A stretch of 64,000 nt of DNA, from positions 50,386,286-50,450,285 of the forward strand of contig OY747702.1 in NCBI GenBank assembly GCA_963556495.2. The letters run 5' to 3'. Every line of letters begins with the position of its first letter. The stretch's first letter is position 1. The position numbers and the translations under genes are program-made. Origin of the DNA: Valencia hispanica. Taxonomy: Eukaryota; Chordata; Actinopteri; Cyprinodontiformes; Valenciidae. The notes under the pieces were generated by a model, which was given only the letters and a program-made list of their open reading frames with translations, did no database searches and had not been told where the DNA came from. Shown piece by piece: positions 1 to 12,300 of this stretch.

Positions 1-3000
1 GCTTTTAAATGACACAAAACACTGAGAACTCAGCCAGTCCCAATACAGATATTTTATCCTTACAACTTAATTAGGAAAAATTTTTACAGGCTAAAAAACC
101 TCAAGTGAAAGATTTTAAGTGCATCTCTATTGCATGCTTATACAAGAAAAACAAAATTTGGCTTTCATACTTTGACTCATTTAAAATCAATTTATATGTA
201 CAAAAATAAACATACTTTACATGTATGCAAAGTATGTATATTTTGTAAATATCAATGATCAGAGATTTGTGAAAAATACCCTGACTTGTAGCTATGGATG
301 TAGCATGTGTCTCTATACTGGGACTAAAATGTCACTGTGGCTCAGGTGGAAAGGTGGAAAGGTTTAAGCCATGGACCTGAGGCTATAGCTTGCTCTGTCA
401 GTCAGGCTTCCAGTCAATCATGGCTTCCAGGTATAAAAGTCGCCACAGACTACCTAAACTGCTGCCTCCATGTCTTTCGTTCTCCACGAAAAAGCAGAAT
501 ATATATTCAGATGATGAATTGGAAGCTGGATTATTAATCTATGAGTGATGGAAGGCCACAATATAGAGCTAGGCTGCGTTATGAAAATTCAATCAAGTGC
601 CTCAATACACCCTTAGAGTTGTGAATACGGTAATGGAGAAGGCAGATGGAGAGGAGATCTCCAAACGACCTGTGAGTGCCAGAGGTCAGCAGCGGATACA
701 TGGGGAAAGAGCAATGAGCTGAAAACCTACATTTACAATCAATGTGATGCCTGTCTTTACTGCTCTAACAGGGTTGAATGAGTGCTGCATAATGTTCAGC
801 CTTGAGCTGTTCTCCAATTACCCTGCTAAACCCACAGCAGCATTATTAAAATAAACTTATGTACGATAAAAACATATCAAGTATTACGAGCTTGAAAAGA
901 GAATGAAATTGTCTAAGAAAAATGACCTTTGACCATCTTTAATATAAAAGTTACAGACAGAAAGATCGATGTGTGACTTTTTTTTTAGGTCTTGGAAATT
1001 ATACAACTCAAATACAACGTTGCCATCTGGTGGTTAAAAGAAAAAAACTAATATAAACGCAACATGTTCAGAAATAGCAGGGAATTTAAGTATGTGTATT
1101 TTAAAGTTTACAATTAGTCATCTGAATATTATATCTAATCTCAGTTTAACTTAGTATGAAATTAAAGCACAAATGAAATGAATAAACATTGTATTACAAA
1201 TCAGTTTTGCACAGACTAACAGAGCACCACCAGGGAGGGAAAAACAGCAAAGTGGAAATGATCTATTATTGGCTTTTTTACTTATTGCATTTAACTGCAT
1301 TTGAATTCAACTATATATTCAAAAGCACAGGCAGAATGCCTTTAAATACAACTTTGTTACTTTTGATGTTACAATAAGTATGGAGCATTTCTTTGCTTCA
1401 AAGCGATTTGTAAAATAAGGATCATATATATAATAGTCCATTTACATATGATAAAATAATATGGAAAGGTCCACCACTGTTCCAACAAATAAAAATCTGT
1501 AATGGAGCAACTGTTTCTTCATAGAATTGTACATTTAATATCACAACTTAATGTAGATATTTAAACTCAGCTGAATTTTAACTCATTTGTATTTTGTTGA
1601 TCATGAAAACGTTTTTAAAACAACTATTTTCCTTGCTTAGAAACAATTATTTTAAAGTATTGAATACACAACACTCTTCTCTTTACTCACTTTTTATTCC
1701 TTGTTTCTGATGAGTGGAGCTGCTTCAAGTTTCATTACAAATCTAGCTGACATGGCAGGAAAAAAAAGTTAAAATAAAAGATGCAGACATTATGAGCTTC
1801 AACATTCATTAATGCAACATTAAACCCTCCATTTAACCTCTGATATATTTAGCAGAAAGTTCATAATTAACACTGTAGAGGTCACTTAAAGAATTTACTG
1901 ATATGAATTTAGCATCGTTGACAGGGGACAATCACATAAAAACAAAGAAACAGTCCTCCAAGAAAAACCAGAAAAATGTGGGTCCAGTATGTGGCTTCAT
2001 AAGAGCTAATCTTCATTACAGTTTTAAATCAAAAGCAAATTTTTAAAACAGAATAATTCAAAGTGGTCTAAATCAATCTTTTTTTTTGCACTGATAGAGG
2101 TTTTGCAGAATTATAATCAAATCCAAATACTGATGCATTTCATTTCAATATAAGAAAATAAATCAGTAAATCAGTGCCAACACACAGTCATACATATTAA
2201 ATTAACGCAGATAGCTTCAAAGCACATACCCCCTTTAATTTTATATCCCTTAGTACATTAGGCAAACTAAAAATATCAATTAAGATTATTGTTTTTCATA
2301 TATGAAACTTTCAAAATAAAATGTTTAATTCACCAATTGTGTTTTCTTTCCGGATTATACACAAATTATTTTCAAAGATTTTCTAGATTCATTTGGCTAA
2401 AGTATTATTAGATGATGCTGTATTTCTTTCTGACGTTAATTTAAACCAAAAAGAAAGCAGAACAAAGAACTTCAGACCTTTCTAAAACAACATCCACGTT
2501 TTGATACTTTGAATGACTAAAGACGGGAAAAAAAGCAACAACACACAATCAGAACCCCAAACAGCCACTAAAGTGTGTTCTAACCCAGATACACATGAAA
2601 AAAAAAAAAAAACTTTAAAGAGGAAGATTCAGATATTCTGGTTGTCAGAATGAGAGCAGCAGTAAAACAAAAAACTAATGAATAAAACTTGTTCTTCTCA
2701 CCTTGTTTAGGGTCACAGGTCAAGTATTTTTTTTTACTACATTAATTCCTTTCTGCATTTTGAATTAGTAGGTTTTCTTGTCTGGTACAGGTATACTTTG
2801 TAAAAATAAGTATAAATGGTGGTAGAAAAAAGTAAATATCTAAATTATGATTTCAGCATTAACTATTGCAGCACAGACAGCTCAAAGGGGCTGGAGACAC
2901 CAGATTAGACAACAGGCTGGTGGTAATCTTTTACAGGCTGAAATCCATGTTTGACTCAACTTTGACCCTGGAATAATAGAACAAGGACACAAAAATCAGC

Positions 3001-3197
3001 ATTTAGGGTCACTGATGACATCACCACTTATCCCCCACCTTCTTACCAAGATTTACTCATAATGCAGTGCTTTAAAAGTTATAAACATTTGTACAATCTT
3101 CAGCAAAAAGTTCACATTGAATGTGCTCGTTCTGTTATCTGGGAACAGTCCATTCCAAAACAAAGCTCCGCCTCGGAGGAGAGGTTCAGCTTTCTGC
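1..3197. other. AT-rich non-coding DNA downstream of LMAN2, probably including its 3' UTR
   Basis: No exon, RNA gene or repeat family was recognised here. The part next to 3197 is expected to hold the LMAN2 3' UTR. A minus-strand AATAAA-type signal is readable near 1690 (plus-strand TTTTATT), but nothing shows that it is used. Open frames such as 337-537 and 1189-1377 are short, AT-rich and without recognisable motifs. Confidence 0.5.
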
Positions 3198-3358
3198 TCA
3201 GTAGAACCTCTTGTTTCTCTCCTGTCTCTTCTGGAAAACCACAGCTCCCACAACTGCGCACACGACAATTCCCAGCAGGGCACAGAGCAAGAGCAGGAAC
3301 ACCTTCCAACCTGTGAGGGGCGTACCACGGAAGTTTCCAGTTGGATCGTCAACGTTGT
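3198..3358 (-). CDS. lman2: LMAN2 coding exon 8: membrane anchor, KRFY tail and stop
   Basis: The acceptor is TCCACAG|ACAAC, phase 1. It encodes NVDDPTGNFRGTPLTGW, then a hydrophobic membrane helix containing FLLLLCALLGIVV and a short basic tail QKRQERNKRFY, with stop TGA at 3198-3200. Tails of this type carry ER exit and sorting signals in LMAN2-family receptors. Confidence 0.96.
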
Positions 3359-6300
3359 CTGTGGACCAAGAGGGGATATTATCAATTTCAACGCACCTTC
3401 TTAGTGCTGTCTTACTGTAAGTTTAAAACTCACTAATTTCATGCCATCACTGGTTTTACTTTTGTTTTTCATATTTTATCTATCGTTTTTGAGTTCACAC
3501 CAGAAATCCTTAACATGACAATTTTATTAAATTTTACTTTTAATTTCATTATCTGGATTGGTCTGGTCAGACGTTTCTATCCATAATGGTCATGAACATC
3601 ACTAATTTGGCTTTTAAACATTTAACAAAAGGTTTTTTATTTTAGGGTAAAGTGACTGTAGTAAATTCTATCTATTTTCAGCACGGTTAAGATCTGGGTT
3701 TTTGGAAAGCAGTTCTAGAACCTTAATGTCGGCCTGCTAATAAAAATGCTATACTAGAAGTCTATAATAAATACTGAAAGGGAGTGTTTGAGATCATTGT
3801 CATGTTTGAATGGCCAACTTTCAACCATCTGCACAGCTTTAAAGTGAAATTTAAGAATTTGGAACAAGTTTTCTTTAATTATATCATTTTGCGAGGTACC
3901 AATACTACATGTGACAATACTCAAATTTCCCTCAACATCAATACAAAGAAAAACACTTGTCATTTTCAATATCTCAGACAATTTTTGAAGCCATAGGGTT
4001 ATTTGTAAAAGATTATATTATTATATTGTTAATATCCGTTTAGTGTTATAAATATGGTTCTATATAAATGTGTAATAGGGAATTGAGCAGCCATTTAGTT
4101 CAAAACATAACTTAAGTGTTGCTTTCCTTTATAGCAAGGCAGTCAGAAGAGAGCACTTGCTAGAACTATTAATATCCTTGATTGAGGTATGTAACATTTA
4201 GTTGAACGGATCATTGGAAAACAGGTGTAAGCATTGATTTCTTTTTTTATTAAAACTGCTATGAAAGCTTTTTTCCCCCCTTTCTCGGAAATCCTAATCT
4301 ACCTTTGGGGGATTTGAAAAGGCTGACGCTAGGCTCAATTTTAGTCCAGTCTAAGTTCTCTTCTTCAGGGGTGTGGTCCACCATCAGCTGGTAGAGCTTC
4401 ATAGAGATGACATCATGGTTATCTAGAACAAATGAGTATGCATTGTTAAAGACTTTTTATAGCTCCAAAATATAAATACGCAATTTCAATCAAATGTATC
4501 CAGAATATAGTCATGGGAGTGCCACAACAATTTTTTGAAAGGTGAATTAAAGACTAATTTAAATCTTTGTTGCCATACTTCCCAGTTCTGACATTACCTG
4601 AGAGATCTCCAGTTGCTGCTGATGCACCAAAGAAATATCCAGTAGGGAGACGAACACCTCCAATGTCGATGCACTCTTTCCACTCATTTTTGTCGTCCAC
4701 GTCAACCATCACCTGCAGACAAACATGGGCTGTAAAATTAAATTACTATGGTATAAAAAAAAAAAATCAAAAAACAACCAAAGAAGTGGTTTTATGATTT
4801 TCCTCATGATGCAATGAGTACATTGGACACTTTTGGAACCCATAGAGATCAAAATGAAAAGCTGCTGTGGAGGATGTTTTAATGCAAGGAAACTGAGGCT
4901 CAGCTTGGGCATTAAACTATTATTCCCATGCGAGACTTTTACAAGTGCAAGGCTGCTTTCCGTGTTTAAAGAAAAGGTCATCATAAAATTATTCTGAAAA
5001 AAAAAATAATGTTTTCGTCTTATGAAACCGTTTGTTGACTTACAGTAAGAAACAGGCAAACTGCACAGTAATGACCTGGACACAATTAAGGACTCTGTAG
5101 AACTTGATTGTGTGCCGAGGAGGCATTCAGTCATTAGATTCGGGAGTGTTGGACCAGGGTCTGATCTAAAGTGGGAGTACATCTGTCTTTTAAGGACTGG
5201 AGTTGGAAGAATGGGTCATAATTCCTCCACGAGGATGAGAGAGAATTATATCAATCAATCAGATTTTATTTATAAAGCACTTTTCATACAAACATTGCAA
5301 CTCAAAGTGCTTTACAAATTAAAATCACCCCACATAAACCACATTCCCATGACTCCCCGACAGATTTAAAAGCATGATCACAATTATACCCTCCTTCCCC
5401 CAACCCAACTCCCAAGCACGCACACACTTAAGAGCAACAATAAAACGGACATTGTGCCGAGTACAGATGAGCCAGGTAAGGAAACGCCGTCAAAGAAGCC
5501 ATCTGCCCCAGCAGCAGCAGATCAACAGCAGCAGCTGAGGCACTGACACAGGGCGCCCAGAGGAGGCAAGGCAGAGACCCCAACCTCCACCAAGGTGCTA
5601 CCTGGAGAGCACCCAGGCAGCTATAGCCGACCGCCGCTCCCGAGACAGAGGGCTCCCTTAGAGGAAACACTGGAAGGAATATTAAAATAACAAGTTAGAA
5701 TATAAAAATAAACAGTGAATAACTATAAGATTAAGTAGTAAAACACTGATGAAGTTTAATCAGGTAAATATATACTCCTACAGAAGACAGTTAAGTATAT
5801 TAACTATCCAAGACTAAGTTATTTTTGTTGGCAAAATATCTCCTTCCCCTCCTGGTTAAGTTTAAGATCACTGTTGTGAAAACCAGAAGACTATTCCTGG
5901 AAAACCCTACAGAAACCCCCCACAGATTAAAGGCAGCCCAACAACCAAGCTACAATGCAAATGATCCAGCTTTGGGTAAAGAAAGCACAAGGTTTCACTA
6001 CTCACAGTCAGTCTTCCTCTGGAGTAGCGAATAGCGAGGTACGTGTCAAAGTCTCTGTTTCTGATGTCAGCTGAGCAGCCTCCCAGCTCTGACGAGCGAC
6101 CATCATTCCCATGATCATAATTCACTGTGCCATTGTTTACCATGGCCGAGATGTAAGGGAAGGACCGCTGGCGATTGGACAAATCGGGGAAAAAAACAAA
6201 AAAACAAAGAATCACTACAGCCAAAATAATTAAGAAAAATAAGAGACAAATAAATGCAAAATATGCATGTGTACATGAAAGAATCCAACATTCTAAGCAA

Positions 6301-9300
6301 CTATAAAACATGTTTTTGCAGCACTCAAAACTGATTTCAGCATGCAAAATCAAGCTAATGGTTTTAGATCCAATTACGTACCACATAGTCAAACCAAAAA
6401 GCAGCTGTTGCTTCAAATTAATCTTATTAGAAAAGCATTTCTTTATATAGTTTTTCATAGAGTTTGATAAAATTATATTAGCTAACTTTCAGTGCAAATT
6501 TACTTAGGTAAAATACACAATGAACTTATTGTGTATTTTAAATGCTGACATGCTCCAAAAATCTAACATGCTGTTTTACAATAAAGACACCAAACTCAGC
6601 ACTGAAACAAGACTAAGAGCATGCCGACAGCAACCACTCACATCCGTCGAATCATCATTAGAGTAAGTATCTATAAAAACTGCCAGCCCATGGAAGTGAG
6701 CATTGTTGGAAAACACAGGCCCTGCAAAGAAACAAGCAGATCAATCGACAGGAGCCACACACTGCACACTTACATCCATTCCATGGAGGTCGTTGCGGAA
6801 GGTGTCCAAAAAAATAGCCAGGCCATGAAACTGATCTTGGTTTCCAAACACAGGGCCTAGGATGGAGGTAGAGATGAGCCAAGACATGCGCAAACAACGA
6901 GAAACGATGTATGAACAGCAATTATGAGAAGAAGCTGAGACAATGGAAACAAACATCAGGATGTGATGGACTCACAATGGCAGCGAGAATGAGGCAATGA
7001 CATGATGGAAACAGACAGTTTGGATTTACATCTAAACTAATTATGTATCATTTATAGTCAAGTGTTTGTATTTTATCACAGTTGCAAACCCCAACTCTTT
7101 AATATTTAAGATTTTAGTTTCTACCTTCTCTATAACCCATTTTACTCACCCTAAACCATTTATGTTAGTAAAAAACACTTCAAGCTAAATTTTAACCCTT
7201 TAATTATGTTCCTAAAAACAAAGTTCAATCTAAACTGCTAAGATCAATATCTGCCTAATGACCGCTAGAGATAGGCTTTAGACCCTCATGGATTATGTAG
7301 CAACTCAACAGGTAAAAACAATAGCTGTGTTTCCACTAGACGAGTTCCTAGACATTTCTGGGAGGGGGGAATGTGACAGGAAAAACTGCACTGGCTCGGT
7401 CTTCTCAGCCGTTGTGTCTTCATACAAAATTGGCCCTGATCAGCGCCAAAAGGTGCCCACAGCAGCAGAGAATAACAAGAGATCGACAATGGAAGAAGCA
7501 GGGATGATTGCCGCGTTTCAGTTTGCTATGTTGGCATACACAACAATGATCTGTCCGCTTATCGTAGCTTTTCTTATTTTGTTTTCCTTCCATTCTGCTT
7601 CATCAGCAACTCTTCCAATTTCACAAATGTTTGGCAACCTCTGCTGATAACATGTCCCACTGAGTACAAACCAATCAGGGCCATTTCTGAGTACATACCC
7701 CAAGGCAGGTACGTATTTAGTTCTAGAAATGGCACAGAAAGTGGTGTTTTCTGGCCCGCTTCGCGAAATTGAGACACTCGCAAACCGAGAAGATTTCGTA
7801 AAATTCCACGGAAGCTCCATTAGTGGAAACGAGCCTAATGGATGGATGGATAAACACTTACTCTTTAACTATCCATGATAATTTATCATGCTCTAAATTA
7901 CAATTTAAAAGCCTTTTCTTAAGTTCTGAAAACGGTTTTTCCTACAATTTTAATGCTAATGCAAGTAATGCTATTAGGCATAAATAATTAGACTATGAAC
8001 TAAATGTATTACATGTAACCATAATTTTTTTTTCATGCTCAATGACTAATTTATTATTTCTAAAAGAAAAGTTAGCAGTCTGACAGTGTCAGTCCTACCA
8101 GACTTTCTTCTCCAAAACCACAACAGAAAAAAACAAACAATAAAAGCCACCAAATTGTATGTAATACGCAAAAATATGTTTGCACTTTGCAGGACAAAAA
8201 TAACTGTTGCTTTCTTAATTTCTTAGTTCATAAGAAAAACTGTGGATTTTGTGTACCGCTAAATCCAAACATGGTTACAACAAAGAAAAACAAAATAAAT
8301 AGCTTAACGGTGAGTTTCTTCTACAGGAGACCTCAACAGACACACCAAATGAGATTAAAAATGTACCTGGATGCAGTCTGTCCTTTGTGTACCAGATAGC
8401 AATACCGTCACCATGGAGATTCTTCTTTCCTGATCCGTGAACTTTAAACTGCACATGCATTTCCCAGTCCTTCAGGTAACAAGGCTGCAAGAAATTTATA
8501 TAAACACTGCACTGAGAACAAAAACTCAGATCTGACCATTCAATTACAATAAAATTGTTTTCACCAAGTTCCTTTAGAATACTCATGATAGACCTTTTAG
8601 TTTGAGCCAAAACCACCTCATGCTATGCAGACTGTGACCCCGACTGTTCAAAATATGAACATTTGAACTCATATTGTTATACACAAAGAATACGTTGTCT
8701 GAGTCTTTCAAATGTTAATCTTATTTTAGTCTTTTGCAAATTAAGATAGATTTTTAAAATAATCCATGACTATTTAACCTTAAATATACAGAATCTGTTA
8801 GACTCAAATTTAAATGTCTCTCTTATTGATCAGAGTCACATGGTAAAACAAATCATGCGAGTACTTAATTTCAGACAGCATCCATTAACATTTTTCTCAC
8901 CACAGTATTCCATATGGATCCCTGCTTGCTCTTCTCATCTGGAGTAAGTCGCACATATGAGCTCGTCACCAGCGTGCTTCCCCAGAAATCCCATTGATTG
9001 CCAACACCTTCAGAATAAATGTAGAAAACATAAATCAAAATAAGTCACTCCTGAAAGTTCACTCCAAAACAATAACATTTCTTTAGCCAGAAGCCAGAGC
9101 TTTTCAATTGACAAAGGTGTTTTTTAACCGGCTTGATTTTCAATGATATTACAGGCCGAACATAACTGCTTCCACAGCACTTTAATTTAAAGTTTTGACA
9201 ACATTTACGAATGAATCTAGATGGTTTTTAAACACAGACTTTACTTTGTATTCATGGAGTAATTTAACATCTACACTACTGACTTCAGTTTAACCTAAAA

Positions 9301-12300
9301 TGCTGAATTAGATCAATAAAACCTCCCTTGACAAATTAAACATGATTGTTACAGTAGCTTAGATGAGTTACAGAAAAAAAACCTACTTTTGTTTTTATTC
9401 AACTTGCACCAAACCTTGGTCAAGCTATAAAAAAGGAACAACACCACTTAAGCAATAATACCTTTGCCATACAGGACTGCAACAAATACAATACAAATAT
9501 TTTGTTTGATAAAAAAATAAAAATAAAATGACTGATTTAATAAATATTTAAAGTAGCAGATGTGATCAATTAAATATACAAACATGGGAAATATTTCTTG
9601 TCTAAAAAGCAATAAAAACAAAACAAAACAAATGATTTGGGTGTTATTCTATAACAGCACTTCTTTGTGCCTATAAAACAAACATTCTGTGTTTGAACTG
9701 CATTGTCTGACACGCATGCACACTAGATCCTTGCAGTGGCTTTATGCACCCACAGTAAATGACACAAGTCAGTTTTAAAGTTGCATTTAATGCTCAGCAA
9801 CCTCACTCTATAGGCTCCTGTTTCAAGTATATGCCAGAAATTCATCACAATCAGGATTAAACAAACAGATCTTCTCGATGGTAAAGTTACAAGCAGACAG
9901 TAAAGCATATTAAAGACAGAATTAGCATTGTTGTATTTTTATATCTATTTTTGTGTGATGTGGTTGTGTAATTCTTAGTTCACAATGTTTGTTTTGTTTT
10001 GTCGATGTTCCTTTTTCGTGTTTTGTTTTATTTTCCCCCCCTCTGTCTGCCGTTCTGTGGGTATGGAGGCAGACTTCAATGTCTTCCTGTGTTTTCTTTG
10101 TTCCCCTTCCTCTCGTATTTTCAACTCACCCTCTCTCTTGACTTTTTGTTTCCTACCTCTCTTCTTCATCTTCCTTCTTCTTAATTTTCCGTCTCCATAA
10201 CATCAGGAAATAAAAACCCCAACAATTCATTATAAAGATTATTCACACATATATCAAGTGGAGGACTATAGCAAAAGCTGTACTGCTCCGCTTGTGAAAG
10301 TAAATCTGTTGGGCTTCTACTTGGTACTCAGACACCAATTCTGAGCTCCACACTGCCAAACAGGACACGAAAAAAAAAAAAGACAGAATTAGCACAATAA
10401 AATACAAATATATGAAATATACATCAAAAGACGTTGTATATATCCCAACCTTTTTTAAATAAAAACAGCATTACAACAATAAATCATAAATGAATTACAA
10501 CTGGTCTGGTTTTTGGACAGATTTAGCTAACATACAGTAATTTGAAGTATAAAATAAAGATCTACAGATGTGCTAGTGTAGAGTCTCAGTCATCCAGGAT
10601 GTGACAATCCTGAGTGCTTCAGCAGAAGACAACTAGACTTCTTCTCCTGTTTGTTGACGAAGTTTGATCTAAAGACACCTTTTGTATAAGAGGTGAGATG
10701 TAAAAAAATAAAATAAAAAGTAGTCCACTTCCCTTCTTTTTAAGCACATAGGGTCCACACATGTACACAAGTAGGTAGGACTAAAAAGCTTAAAACTGTA
10801 TTGGGTGAAAACTTTAAATACATAGCTAATTTTCTTTTAGATATGTTTGAAGCTGAAGAAGGAGAAAAATGACTATCTTTAAATTCAAGTTTGAGTCAAC
10901 AGGACAATATACTTTGTTTTGGTCACCTTTTCTCTCATCATACACACCTGTGGCACAAAGATAAGGGGCCAGTCAAATCACAGTCTAGCTGCCAGCTTAG
11001 CTCAAATGATAAAGTTGACGGAATAAAATGCATTGATATTTTCAATTAAGTACTGTTCAGTATGAACAAATATTTTGTCGAGAAATATTCTGTTGGTGAA
11101 GAGAGAGCCGAGTCTTAGGGTGAAGCTCTTAATTTACCGGTCGATCTACGTTCCTACCCTCATCTATGGTCACGAACTCTGGGTGTTGATCGAAAGAACG
11201 AGATCACGGATACAAGCGGCTGAAATGAGTTTCCTCCGCAGGATGTCTGGGCTCTCCCTTAGACATAGGGTGAGAAGCTCAGTCATCCGGAGGGGGCTCA
11301 GAGTAGAGCCGCTGCTCCTCCACATCGAGAGGAGTCAGTTGAGGTGGCTCGGGCATCTGGTCAGGATGCCTCCTGGACGCCTCCCTGCTGAGGTGTTCAA
11401 GGCACCTCTAACTGGTAGGAGGCCCAGGGGAAGGCCCAGGACACGCTGGAGGCACTATGTTTCTCGGCTGGCCTGGGAACACCTTGGGAATCCCCCTGAG
11501 GAGCTGGAACAAGTGGCTGGGGAGAGGGAAGTCTGGGTCTCTTTGCTTAAGCTGCTGCCCCCGCGACCCGACCCCGGATAAGCGGAAGAAGATGGATGGA
11601 TGGATGGAATATTCTGTTGCGTCTCTTTGTTTTACAATATCTAGGCCAAAAAAACTGGCTATCGAGTAATTTTGTAGGTAGTTTTAGCATTATCCAGCAA
11701 CAACAACAACAAAAAATCACATAATAAAATGTGAACAAAAATGTGAGGTTTTTTTTTGGTACTCTAATCAAGAGAATTTTGTTTTTTTGGATTAAGACAA
11801 CATTTTGCTTTGGTAATCTTACACTATTTTGCCAACCTGTAGACCTCACAGGAGACTGTGCTTCAGACAAGCTGATAGAAAAAAAAAACATTGTATCCAA
11901 CAGCCATTACACACCATCCTATGACTATTATACGCCCTTTACCCGCACTACTTTTTAGATTAACCTTTGCATAACCACAGTATATGTCGTTATTTTCTCT
12001 TCAGGCTGCTGTATTTCTATCCATTTAAGCCGACATATGTGACTTTAAATCCTCTACATACCATCTGCCAGAAACAAGACTGCATTTCTACAGGGTCTGA
12101 CGTGCTATGATTTAAGTCTATGTCTAGTAAGTTCATTAAAAAGTAAAAAACTGTAAACCTGCTGAACATATTTGAATTGGGCTACATATAACACGAGTTT
12201 CTTCGTGTTGTGGTCTGCTGTTTCGTGTTTTGTTATTTTGACGTTTCTAAGTGTTTATCTTCTACCTTACAATTTGACACAGCCATGGTCGATGTAACAT

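Noticed and set aside
337..537. Short open frame of 66 codons
   Set aside because: No start context, splice pattern or recognisable motif, and it lies in AT-rich downstream DNA.
6642..6721. Exon 4b as a dead pseudo-exon
   Set aside because: It has no stop, intact splice sites, the correct phase and the metal-ligand residues. Neutral decay would be expected to remove at least one of these.
9975..10200. Lys/Arg-rich or Phe-rich frames on both strands
   Set aside because: They follow from a pyrimidine-rich tract in intron 1 and have no domain.
10560..10690. Resemblance to a dispersed fish repeat (CAGTCATCCAGGATGTGACA)
   Set aside because: I have a vague memory of similar repeats but could not define ends or family, so it is not listed as a feature.
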